Positions 50,896-60,273 of a DNA stretch of 64,000 bases are shown here, piece after piece (position 1 is the stretch's first letter; each line of letters starts with the position of its first letter). The translations under genes were made by a program, and so were the position numbers. The notes beneath the pieces are model-generated. The model was not told the origin of the DNA, did no database searches, and saw only the letters and a program-made list of their open reading frames with translations. The stretch covers positions 435,451 to 499,450 of the forward strand of contig NZ_VEAF01000004.1 in NCBI RefSeq assembly GCF_007673775.1. The letters are read 5' to 3'. This DNA is from Curtobacterium sp. 9128. Lineage in GTDB: Bacteria; Actinomycetota; Actinomycetes; Actinomycetales; Microbacteriaceae.

Positions 50896-50929
50896 TTGAC
50901 TCTGGCGAATGACACCGCTGTAATTACAG
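50896..50929 (+). promoter_or_regulatory. whiB promoter with palindrome over the -10
   Basis: TTGACT (50896-50901), 17 bases, then TGTAAT (50919-50924): a near-consensus promoter. The -10 lies inside the perfect palindrome CTGTAATTACAG (50918-50929), and the region is AT-rich against its surroundings. A dimer bound there would block RNA polymerase. Transcription should start near 50931, giving a leader of about 50 bases with an AAGGGG ribosome site. Confidence 0.7.
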
Positions 50930-50984
50930 GCAGCGACATCGTCGTGAGGGTCCTGTAGTCGAGACGAACCAAGGGGTGACCAGG

Positions 50985-51308
50985 GTGAGCGGTTCCGACT
51001 TCCACGCCGGAGTTCCGGAAGACTGGCACGTCGACCCCGTGGCGCTCGGCGTCCCGGGTGTGCGCCGTGCCTCCGAGGACGACGAGGAGAACCCGCTCGC
51101 CTGGCAGGTGGACTCGCTCTGCGCGCAGACCGACCCGGAGGCGTTCTTCCCCGAGAAGGGCGGCTCGACGCGGGAGGCGAAGAAGATCTGCACCTCGTGC
51201 GAGGTCCGGGCGCAGTGCCTGGAGTACGCACTCGAGAACGACGAGCGCTTCGGCATCTGGGGTGGCCTGTCCGAGCGCGAACGGCGCAAGCTGCGGAAGC
51301 GCGCCTAG
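50985..51308 (+). CDS. whiB: WhiB-family iron-sulfur transcriptional regulator (WhiB2/WhiB type)
   Basis: A 107-residue protein with the four cluster-binding cysteines Cys46, Cys69, Cys72 and Cys78 (spacing C-x22-C-x2-C-x5-C), the GIWGGLSERER turn (90-100) and a basic tail. These proteins hold a 4Fe-4S cluster and act with the main sigma factor. The GTG at 50985 is chosen because AAGGGG lies 8 bases upstream; a GTG 9 bases earlier lacks one. The manA neighbourhood and downstream genes match the WhiB2/WhmD group that controls septation, so I infer that ortholog. Confidence 0.92.
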   Translation: MSGSDFHAGVPEDWHVDPVALGVPGVRRASEDDEENPLAWQVDSLCAQTDPEAFFPEKGGSTREAKKICTSCEVRAQCLEYALENDERFGIWGGLSERERRKLRKRA

Positions 51309-51421
51309 CCGCCACCACGGCCTGGAGGTCCTGCTCGCCTCCGCCACGCACCGTGCGCTGATCCACCCCACAGGTTCACGGCGCGCCGTCCCGTCGGTCG
51401 GTCGGGGGAGACGCCAGACCG

Positions 51422-51427
51422 TAGAGT
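51422..51427 (+). promoter_or_regulatory. Probable -10 box for GT2 membrane gene
   Basis: TAGAGT lies 10 bases before the ATG at 51438, leaving a leader of only a few bases. This supports the ATG over a GTG that overlaps the box. Confidence 0.45.
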
Positions 51428-51437
51428 GACGCCCGTC

Positions 51438-54290
51438 ATGCAGCCCAGTTCCGCTCAGCCCCGCGTCACCGCCGTCCTGGTCGTCGCGAACGGCGCAGGC
51501 CACCTCGACCGGACGCTGGCCGCCCTCGCGAACCAGACCCGCCACCCCGAGAACCTCGTCGTGGTGGACGTCGGCTCGACCGACGGGTCGACCGCGGAGC
51601 TCGAGTTCGGCGGCTCCGCGCAGATCACCAGGATCCCCGCCGGGCGGTCCTTCGGCGACGCCGTCGCGGTCGGGGAGCGCGCAGCACCACACCCGGAGCC
51701 CGACGAGACGGTCGACGAGTGGCTGTGGCTGATCGGGCACGACAACGCCCCGGCCCCCACCGCGCTGGCCGAGATGCTCGCCGCGGTCGAGATCGCCCCG
51801 TCCGTGGCGGTCACCGGCCCGAAGCTCGTCGCCGACGACGACCCCTCCCTCATCCGCGCGTTCGGCGAGAGCATGACCCGCATGGGCCGCTCGCTCGTGC
51901 TCGTGCAGGACGAACTCGACCAGGGGCAGCACGACCGCGACACCGACGTCCTCGCGGTCGCCGCCGGCGGCATGCTCGTCCGCCGCTCCGTCTGGGTCGC
52001 CCTCGGCGGCTTCGACCCCGCCCTGCCCGACGTCGACGCCGCGCTGGACTTCTGCGTCCGCGTCCGACTCGCGGGGCACCGCGTGGCCGTCGTCCCCGAC
52101 GCCCGGGCGACGACCGCCGGCCCGATCGAGGAGTTCGGTCGCAAGCGGGTCTCCGAGGGACGCCGCGTGCGGATGCACCGGCAGGCCCAGCTGCACCGCC
52201 GCATGACCTACGCGCCGGCGGGGGTGCTCTGGATCCACTGGCTGACCCTCGTGCCGTTCGCGATCGGCCGCGCGATCGGACACCTCGTCGCGAAGCACCC
52301 GGCGGCCGTCTCCGGTGAGCTGGCCGCGGCCTTCGCGGTCGCGTTCGGCGGCGGATTCAGCCGGTCGCGGAAGTCACTCGCGCGCTCGAAGCAGCTCGGG
52401 TGGGCCGCCGTCGAGCCGCTCCGGGTGAGCTGGCGGCACGTCCACGAACGGCGGACCACCTCCCGCGACGTCGAGCTCGCCCGAGTGGAGGACGCGCCCG
52501 TCGCCCGTGCCTCGTTCCTCGGGGACGGCGGCATCTGGGTCGTCCTGGCCGCCGCGGTGCTCAGCGTCGTCTCGCTCTTCCCGCTCCTCGGCTCCCCGGC
52601 GCTCACGGGCGGCGGGCTCCTGCCGCTCTCGACGACCGTCGGGCAGCTCTGGCAGAACGTCGGCTACGGCTGGCACACCCTCGGGACCGGCTTCACCGGG
52701 CCGAGCGACCCGTTCGCCGCGGTCGTGGCGGTGCTCGGCTCGATCGTGTTCTGGTCGCCGTCGACCGCGGTCGTGCTCGTGGTGCTCCTGGCCTTCCCGG
52801 TGTCCGCGCTCGGCGCGTGGTTCGTCGTGCGCAAGGTCACGACGCGCACCTGGGTGCCCGTCATCGGCGCCGCGCTGTACACGATCGCACCGTCGCTCGT
52901 CGGCGCGGTCACCACCGGACACCTCGGCGCCGTGATCGCCCACGTGCTCCTGCCCTGGCTCTTCCTCACCGTGCTCGAGGCCCACCGCTCGTGGGCCTCC
53001 GCCTCCGGAGCGGCCCTCCTGTTCGCCGGGGTCGCCGCCTCGGCACCCTCGCTGCTGCCGGTGCTGCTCGTCGGCTGGCTGGTGTCGCTCGCGATCGGGT
53101 GGCGGCACGCCCACCGCCGGGTGTTCATCCCGGTCCCGGCCGCCGTGCTCTTCCTGCCGCTCGTGCTCACCCAGATCGGCCGTGGCAACCTGCTCGGCGT
53201 CGTCGCGGACCCCGGCGTCCCGTCGGCGACCCGCGCACCGTCGGCGCTGCAGCTCGCGATCGGCGCCCCCCTGCCGGACTGGAACGGCTGGCTGCCGGTC
53301 TCCTCACCGCTCGACCTGGTGGTCACCGCCCTCCCGATCGCGCTGGCGGTGCTCGCACTGCCGATCGCCGTGACGGCCTTCGGCGCGATGCTCGGGCACC
53401 GCTGGTCGGTCGCCGGTTCCGCACTCATCGCCGCGTTCCTCGGCTTCGCCACCGCGTTCGCGGCGACGCACGTGGCCGTGACCGGCGTGGGCGCCACCAC
53501 CACGATCGTCTGGCCCGGGAGCGGCCTCAGCGTGTACTGGCTGGCGATCGTCGTCGCCGCGTGCATCGGGATCGACACGGTCCCGCGGCAGGCCCCGGTC
53601 GTGGGCGTCGTCGCGACGGTGTTCGCCGGCGTCGCGGTGGCCCCGGCGTTCGCCGCGTTCTACCTCGGCACGGCCGTGATCCAGCCCACCACCGGCCGGG
53701 TGCTGAGCGCCTACGTCAACGCCGAGGCGCAGGCGAACCCGGACGTCGGGACGCTCGTCGTCGACCCCCAGACGGACGGCTCCCTCGCGGTGTCGCTCGA
53801 ACGCGGACAGGGCTCGACACTCGACGACCAGTCCACCCTCGACGCGACCGCGCTGTCGCTGTCCCGGCAGGGCTCCCGCCTCGCGACGCTCGCCGGCAAC
53901 CTCGCGAGCCGGAGCGGCTACGACCCGCGCCCGGCGCTCCGCGAGCTCGGCGTGAGCTTCGTGCTCCTCGACGACGCCCCGGACGACGCCGACGCCCAGG
54001 CCGTGCACGACCGTGCCGCGGGGGCCATCGGGCAGGACGCACGCTTCACGAGCATCGGCGAGACCACCACCGGTCAGCTCTTCCACTACGAGGGCGAGGT
54101 CGACCGGCCGAGCACGGGCACCGCCGCGGCGAAGGCGACGCACGTCCTGTACCTCGTGGTCCTCGCCGTGGTGTTCGGCGCGGCGGCGCTCCTCGCGGTC
54201 CCGACCGCCCCCCGCCGGCGTCGTGCGACCTCGAACGTCATCGAGGCCGAGGAACCCGCCACCACCTTCGACGAGGAGCGCGACGAATGA
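51438..54290 (+). CDS. Large GT2 membrane glycosyltransferase
   Basis: A 950-residue protein. The N-terminal about 300 residues form a GT2 domain (VTAVLVVANGAGHLDRTLAAL, DVGSTDGSTAE, GHDNAPAP as acidic motif, AAGGMLVRRSVWVALGGFDPAL). About 10-11 helices follow (about 350-760), then a long extracytoplasmic beta/alpha region (about 770-890) and a final helix with an acidic cytoplasmic tail. Related proteins follow whiB in many Actinobacteria and probably act in cell-envelope glycan synthesis. Its stop overlaps the DUF5719 ATG as ATGA. Confidence 0.85.
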   Translation: MQPSSAQPRVTAVLVVANGAGHLDRTLAALANQTRHPENLVVVDVGSTDGSTAELEFGGSAQITRIPAGRSFGDAVAVGERAAPHPEPDETVDEWLWLIGHDNAPAPTALAEMLAAVEIAPSVAVTGPKLVADDDPSLIRAFGESMTRMGRSLVLVQDELDQGQHDRDTDVLAVAAGGMLVRRSVWVALGGFDPALPDVDAALDFCVRVRLAGHRVAVVPDARATTAGPIEEFGRKRVSEGRRVRMHRQAQLHRRMTYAPAGVLWIHWLTLVPFAIGRAIGHLVAKHPAAVSGELAAAFAVAFGGGFSRSRKSLARSKQLGWAAVEPLRVSWRHVHERRTTSRDVELARVEDAPVARASFLGDGGIWVVLAAAVLSVVSLFPLLGSPALTGGGLLPLSTTVGQLWQNVGYGWHTLGTGFTGPSDPFAAVVAVLGSIVFWSPSTAVVLVVLLAFPVSALGAWFVVRKVTTRTWVPVIGAALYTIAPSLVGAVTTGHLGAVIAHVLLPWLFLTVLEAHRSWASASGAALLFAGVAASAPSLLPVLLVGWLVSLAIGWRHAHRRVFIPVPAAVLFLPLVLTQIGRGNLLGVVADPGVPSATRAPSALQLAIGAPLPDWNGWLPVSSPLDLVVTALPIALAVLALPIAVTAFGAMLGHRWSVAGSALIAAFLGFATAFAATHVAVTGVGATTTIVWPGSGLSVYWLAIVVAACIGIDTVPRQAPVVGVVATVFAGVAVAPAFAAFYLGTAVIQPTTGRVLSAYVNAEAQANPDVGTLVVDPQTDGSLAVSLERGQGSTLDDQSTLDATALSLSRQGSRLATLAGNLASRSGYDPRPALRELGVSFVLLDDAPDDADAQAVHDRAAGAIGQDARFTSIGETTTGQLFHYEGEVDRPSTGTAAAKATHVLYLVVLAVVFGAAALLAVPTAPRRRRATSNVIEAEEPATTFDEERDE

Positions 54291-55684
54291 GCACGAGCAC
54301 CGCCCGCCGCTGGGTCGTGCGCGGGACCGCGACCGCGATCGCCCTCGTGGTCGCCGCCGGCACGATCGGCGCCGCGCACGCATTCGGGACCGCCGAGACG
54401 CCGGGGAGCCCGGCGGGACGCACCGTGACGCCGGTCCCGGCGGACGCCGAGCGCGTGTGCGCCGGGAACGCCCTGCGGCTCTCCGACGACGCCGGCAACG
54501 ACGCGACCGTCGCGAGCACCGTCGGACGGGCCACCGTGGCGACGGCGACCACGGGCCGCTCGGTCGAGCGCTCCGTCCTCGACGCCGGATCCGGCGGCGG
54601 CAGCGACCCGACCCTGCTCACCGCGCCCGCCGGGTCCCGCACCCCGCAGGTCGCGGGCTCGAGCTACCAGAGCGTGTCCGACGGTGACCTCGTCGGCGTC
54701 GCTGCCGCCTCGTGCGATGACCCCTCGCAGTCGACGTGGCTCGTCGGCGGCTCGACCGAGACCGGCCGGACCAGCCTCATCACGCTGTCGAACCCGACCG
54801 ACGTGAACGCCACCGTCGACCTGGCGATCTACGACGCCTCCGGCACGGTGAGCGCTCCCGGTACGACGGGCATCGTCGTGGCGCCGAACTCGCAGAAGGT
54901 CGTCCCGCTGTCCGGCTTCGTGTCCGACCAGGGCTCGACCGTCGTGCACGTCACCTCGTCCGGTGGCCAGATCGTCGCGCACATGCAGGAGACCGTCGTC
55001 CGCACGCTGACCCCCGGCGGCTTCGACATCGTCTCGGGCGGCGCGGCGCCCTCGCGGAACCAGGTCATCCCGGCAGTGGTGCTCCGCGGTGCGCAGGACG
55101 CGCAGCGAGGCGACGACAGCGCCGACGCGGCCCCCATCGTGCGCCTGTTCGTCCCCGGCGACCAGACCGCCCGGGTCACGCTCGGGATCACCACCGCGGA
55201 CGGTGGCGGCACCACGGTGAACACCACCGCGGAACCCGGCGTGGTGACCGACGTGGCGCTCGACGACTTCCCGGACGGCCGGTACTCGTTCTCGGTGAGC
55301 TCGACCCAGCCGGTCGTCGCCGGCGCCAGGACCACGACGCCCACCGACGGCGACGAGACCGACCTCGGGTGGTTCGCCTCGGCGGAGCCGCTCGGTGCCA
55401 CGACCATCACGGCGGTGGCCCCCGGTGACGGCGCTGCGCTGACCCTCGTGAACCCGACCACGGACGACGCCACGGTCGTGATCCGCTCCGGCGACGCCCG
55501 CAAGTCCGTGCAGGTCGCCTCCGGAGCGACGGCCACGGTGTCGGTCGACACCGCGAAGCAGCTGACGATCACCGGCGCGTCCGGCCTGGTCGCCGGTGTC
55601 AGCTACCAGGGCGACAGCGGCGTGGCCGGGTTCCCGGTCCGGCCGGCGACCGAGGTCTCCACGCCGGTCCGCGTCTACCCCTGA
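54287..55684 (+). CDS. DUF5719 exported or membrane-anchored protein
   Basis: A 465-residue protein with one N-terminal hydrophobic helix (about 12-32, signal anchor or signal peptide) followed by a beta-rich extracytoplasmic region with repeated Ser/Thr/Gly/Val segments such as TSLITLSNPTDVNATVDLAIYD. This matches the DUF5719 family by order and context: it is always coupled to the large GT2 gene. It may be a partner of that transferase at the cell surface. The ATG overlaps the GT2 stop. Confidence 0.82.
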   Translation: MSTSTARRWVVRGTATAIALVVAAGTIGAAHAFGTAETPGSPAGRTVTPVPADAERVCAGNALRLSDDAGNDATVASTVGRATVATATTGRSVERSVLDAGSGGGSDPTLLTAPAGSRTPQVAGSSYQSVSDGDLVGVAAASCDDPSQSTWLVGGSTETGRTSLITLSNPTDVNATVDLAIYDASGTVSAPGTTGIVVAPNSQKVVPLSGFVSDQGSTVVHVTSSGGQIVAHMQETVVRTLTPGGFDIVSGGAAPSRNQVIPAVVLRGAQDAQRGDDSADAAPIVRLFVPGDQTARVTLGITTADGGGTTVNTTAEPGVVTDVALDDFPDGRYSFSVSSTQPVVAGARTTTPTDGDETDLGWFASAEPLGATTITAVAPGDGAALTLVNPTTDDATVVIRSGDARKSVQVASGATATVSVDTAKQLTITGASGLVAGVSYQGDSGVAGFPVRPATEVSTPVRVYP

Positions 55685-55730
55685 GTCGGCTGCCCGTGGG
55701 GGCACGTCCGGCGCCGCACCGCCGCAGTCG

Positions 55731-56171
55731 TCACCAGTGGCGGTAGCGGTCGGGCGCCAGGTCCCACGGGTCCTTGTCGATGAGTTCGCCGACCGCCCGG
55801 AACACCGCCGTCTCGACGACGATGCGGCGGTCGACGTCGTCCTTCTCCGGGGAGCGGGTGACGCGCTCGACGGGGATCCGGAAGACCGTGACGCGACGGG
55901 CGTCGCGGTCGACCCGCCACCGCGGGAGGCTGTCCGGCAGCGCGGTGTCGGTCGGCATGTCGGCGACCTGGAAGACGACGCCCTGCAGCTCCTCGGGCCA
56001 GAGGCCGAGCAGGTAGTGCGCGGTGTCGCCGACGATGCGGTCGAACGCCTCGGCCCGGGTGATCACCGGCGCGAGGTCCGGCCCGGTCACGCTGGAGCGG
56101 TACCCGCGGCCGTGCCGGGACCGTCCTCGACCGCGGTCGACCGGGGTGACGAGACGGGGCTTGCGGCGCAT
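55731..56171 (-). CDS. Metallopeptidase-family protein lacking the zinc motif
   Basis: A 146-residue protein resembling the actinobacterial zinicin-like family found between DUF5719 and DUF3499 genes: a basic start, RAEAFDRIVGDTAHYLLGLWPEELQGVVFQVADMP, then VTVFRIPVERVTRS. Where active relatives have HExxH the sequence reads RIVVETAVFRAVGELI, so both histidines are missing. Catalysis of a zinc type is therefore unlikely, and a structural role is more probable. It diverges from DUF3499. Confidence 0.7.
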   Translation of the reverse strand: MRRKPRLVTPVDRGRGRSRHGRGYRSSVTGPDLAPVITRAEAFDRIVGDTAHYLLGLWPEELQGVVFQVADMPTDTALPDSLPRWRVDRDARRVTVFRIPVERVTRSPEKDDVDRRIVVETAVFRAVGELIDKDPWDLAPDRYRHW

Positions 56172-56212
56172 CCCCACATCGTACGCGGCGGGGCACGTCC
56201 TGCCGGGTTCGG

Positions 56213-56218
56213 TAGGGT
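56213..56218 (+). promoter_or_regulatory. Probable -10 box for DUF3499 gene
   Basis: TAGGGT lies 10 bases before the ATG at 56229, leaving a leader of about 3 bases. Confidence 0.45.
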
Positions 56219-56228
56219 CGTCCCCGGT

Positions 56229-56450
56229 ATGGACGTACGGATCTGCAGCAAGGTCGCCTGTGGCGCGAGCGCATCGGCGACCCTGACGTACGACTACGGC
56301 GACTCGATGGTCGTCGTCGGACCGCTCTCCACCCGCGTCGAACCCCACGGGTACGACCTCTGCGCGCGGCACGCCGCGCGGCTCCGGGTCCCGCAGGGCT
56401 GGCACGTCATCCGCCGCGAGCCGCTCCGCGAGGACCGCACCGCGGACTGA
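56229..56450 (+). CDS. DUF3499 small cysteine-containing protein
   Basis: A 73-residue protein with three cysteines in RICSKVACGASA (Cys6, Cys11) and DLCARHAARL, plus a nearby histidine, a pattern that suggests a small zinc-binding fold. The sequence YGDSMVVVGPLSTRVEPHGYDLC and the position in the whiB-to-ahcY block match DUF3499. In related Actinobacteria a phosphomannomutase gene (manB) commonly lies next to it; here ahcY follows directly after 116 bases. The molecular function is unknown. Confidence 0.85.
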   Translation: MDVRICSKVACGASASATLTYDYGDSMVVVGPLSTRVEPHGYDLCARHAARLRVPQGWHVIRREPLREDRTAD

Positions 56451-56566
56451 CCGGACCAGCCGCGTCCCGGTGCGGCCCACCGGGGTCGACCCGGGCCTCC
56501 CGGCCGGACAGGAGGCACGGTGCGCGTCCCTGAGTCGACGCGCGGAGCACATGGGAGACTGGGCCC

Positions 56567-58045
<1,479 letters not shown>

Positions 58046-58070
58046 GGTCGCGCCCGGCGCAGCACCGCTC

Positions 58071-58112
58071 AACGGACACAGCACCGCGGATCACCGCGGT
58101 GCTGTGTCCGTT
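58071..58112 (+). terminator. Perfect 19-bp hairpin after ahcY
   Basis: AACGGACACAGCACCGCGG (58071-58089) pairs fully with 58094-58112 across the loop atca, 25 bases after the ahcY stop. No T-run follows. It is a relative of the hairpin after galE. Confidence 0.75.
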
Positions 58113-58146
58113 CCGCGGTTCCCGGTGACGTGGGCTCGCCGCGGGC

Positions 58147-59016
58147 TCAGCGCGGGAAGCCCGGCGGCCGCGCGCCGGCGACGGCCGTGGCACCGGCGAT
58201 CGTCGCTGCGCGGGACGCGAAGGCCTGCCGATCGCGCGCGCGACGGAGCGCGACGACGCCGGCGAGGAAGTCCTCCGCCGGCACGGGCGGAACGGGGTGC
58301 GCGTACTGCGCGACCTCGGCGGCGAGGGCCGTCGCGGTCGCCGCGCGGAGCGAGGACTGCACGGTCGCCGCGTTCCGGAAGAAGGCTCCGAGCCGGTTCT
58401 CCAGACGCTGGGGGAGCGCCCCGACGTCCGCGACCCGTGCCCATCCGTGCAGGGTCGGCGGCAGGAGCACGACCGGGTCCGTCGACCGGGCGAGGCGCTC
58501 GTGCTGCACGACGGTGCCGGCGAGCAGGTCCCCGAGCCGCCGCGGCCGCGAGCCGAACAGCGCCACGAGCAGCGCGAGCGAACCGAAGGTCGACCAGAGC
58601 TCGAGGACACCGACGAGCGCTCGGGCGAACGCGTGCCGGAACGACACCGCTCCTCCGTCCAGGCGGACCACCCGCGTGCCGAGGGCGAACCGGCCGACGC
58701 TCTTGCCGCGGGTGACGGTCTCCACCGCGGCGGGGACGAGCACCAGCACGACGACGATGACGGCGATCTGCGCAGCGGCCAGCCACGCCGGGTCGACCCC
58801 GGACGGCCAGACCCGGGCGAGGCCGACGAGGAGCATCACGAACAGCACGACCAGGCACACCCCGTCGAGCAGGGCTGCGGCGAGCCGCGAGACGATCCCG
58901 GCCGGGACGACGTCGAGCGCGACGGCCTCCCCGACGACGAGCTCGTCGGCGGTGTCGTCGAGCGCCCGCACGAGGCGGCGGTCGGCGAGGTCCCTCGGCG
59001 TGGCTCGCTTCGACAT
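58147..59016 (-). CDS. RDD-family membrane protein
   Basis: A 289-residue protein with the RDD domain (about 35-170). It has three helices and the motifs SRLAAALLDGVCLVVLF (Arg-Asp pair variant), VTRGKSVGRFALGTRVVRLDGG and RLGDLLAGTVVQHERL. A basic soluble tail (about 170-289) has no recognised domain. The position beside SpoIIM-like, DUF58, MoxR, DUF4350 and DUF4129 genes is a standard actinobacterial arrangement. The function is unknown. It diverges from the SpoIIM-like gene, with 39 bases between starts. Confidence 0.88.
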   Translation of the reverse strand: MSKRATPRDLADRRLVRALDDTADELVVGEAVALDVVPAGIVSRLAAALLDGVCLVVLFVMLLVGLARVWPSGVDPAWLAAAQIAVIVVVLVLVPAAVETVTRGKSVGRFALGTRVVRLDGGAVSFRHAFARALVGVLELWSTFGSLALLVALFGSRPRRLGDLLAGTVVQHERLARSTDPVVLLPPTLHGWARVADVGALPQRLENRLGAFFRNAATVQSSLRAATATALAAEVAQYAHPVPPVPAEDFLAGVVALRRARDRQAFASRAATIAGATAVAGARPPGFPR

Positions 59017-59055
59017 GGGATCATTCTGTCGGAAACGGGCACGAGGGGGAGAGCG

Positions 59056-60051
59056 ATGGACCTGGATGCGTACGCCGACGTCCACCGGCAGCAGTGGCAG
59101 GACCTCGAGCGCCTGGCGAAGCGCCGACCGGCCACCGGGGACGAGGTCGACCGGCTCGTGACCGGGTACCAGTCCGCGGCGACGGACCTCGCGCGGATCC
59201 GCGGCCGCTCCGCGCGGTCCACGACCGGCGACCGGCTCTCGCTGACGCTCTTCCGGGCGCGGCTGCGCTTCACCGGCACACCGACCGACCCGCTGACCAT
59301 GCTCACCGCGTTCTTCGTCCTGCAGCTCCCGGCGGCGCTGCACCGGATCCGGTGGGTCACGATCTGGGTCGCGGTCGCCACGGCCCTCATCGCGCTGGTG
59401 TCCGGCGTCTGGATCGCGACGACCCCCGGCGCCGTCGCGACCTTCGGCACCGAGGCCTCGCTCCGGCGGTACGCCACCCAGGACTTCGTCGACTACTACT
59501 CCGACCACGGTCTCGGTGCCTTCACCGCGCAGGTGTGGACGAACAACGCCTACATCGCCGCGAGCATGGTGGCGTTCGGGATCACCGGGCTCTTCGTGCC
59601 GTACTCGATCGGGCAGAACGCGCTGAACCTCGGCGTCTCGGCCGCGATCATGCACTCCCAGGGGCGCCTCGGCGACTTCTTCCTCTACATCGCACCGCAC
59701 GGGCAGCTCGAGCTGTACTCGATCTTCCTCGCGGGCGGTGCGGGGCTGATGATCTTCTGGTCGTGGGTGGCGCCGGGGCAGCGGACCCGGGCACAGGCAC
59801 TGGCCGAGGACGGTCGCGCACTCATCGCGGTCGCGATCGGGCTCGCGCTCACCCTGCTGCTCTCCGGCATCGTCGAGGGGACCGTGACCCGCCAGGACTG
59901 GCCGTGGCCGGTGAAGATCGGCATCGGCACGCTCGCCCTGGCGCTGGTCCTGTACTACCAGTGGGTCGTCGGTCGCCGCGCCGTCGCCGCCGGTGAGCGG
60001 GGCGACCTCGAGGAGTTCGACCGCGGCGCGTCGACCATCGTCGCCGGCTGA
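59056..60051 (+). CDS. Stage II sporulation protein M family membrane protein
   Basis: A 331-residue protein with an N-terminal helical cytoplasmic part (about 1-85) and about five to six helices; NNAYIAASMVAFGITGLFVPYSIGQNALNLGV and FFLYIAPHGQLELYSIFLAGGAGL are the SpoIIM-family core. In non-sporulating Actinobacteria it accompanies RDD, DUF58 and MoxR genes and its role is not known. A GAGGGGGAGAG ribosome site precedes the ATG. Confidence 0.9.
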   Translation: MDLDAYADVHRQQWQDLERLAKRRPATGDEVDRLVTGYQSAATDLARIRGRSARSTTGDRLSLTLFRARLRFTGTPTDPLTMLTAFFVLQLPAALHRIRWVTIWVAVATALIALVSGVWIATTPGAVATFGTEASLRRYATQDFVDYYSDHGLGAFTAQVWTNNAYIAASMVAFGITGLFVPYSIGQNALNLGVSAAIMHSQGRLGDFFLYIAPHGQLELYSIFLAGGAGLMIFWSWVAPGQRTRAQALAEDGRALIAVAIGLALTLLLSGIVEGTVTRQDWPWPVKIGIGTLALALVLYYQWVVGRRAVAAGERGDLEEFDRGASTIVAG

Positions 60052-60156
60052 CCGCCCCGCGCCACTTCGCCGTCACCGTCACGTCGAACGGTCACGACAC
60101 ACCGCGCGCTCCTGCCCACCGGTCACAGATCGTCGGGTCACGCCGTCGCGGACGAC

Positions 60157-60211
60157 GGGTCGTGACCGCTCGGCGACCGCGCGCGGTGGGTCGTGACCGC
60201 TCGGCGACCGC
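60157..60211. repeat. 24-base direct repeat at 31-base spacing
   Basis: gggtcgtgaccgctcggcgaccgc occurs perfectly at 60157 and 60188, an offset of exactly 31 bases. An inverted copy of its core (cggtcacgac) is at 60089-60098. It lies in the 222-base gap between the converging SpoIIM-like and DUF58 genes and may act as a bidirectional terminator or be a dispersed repeat. Confidence 0.75.
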
Positions 60212-60273
60212 CGTCGTCGCCGGTTCGTGCCAGCTGGCCCGGTGGCGGGCCGGCGGCCGACCCGCTGACGCGG

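Noticed and set aside
56451..56566. SAH riboswitch upstream of ahcY
   Set aside because: I could not find the conserved core or a matching stem arrangement; only general GC-rich pairing is present.
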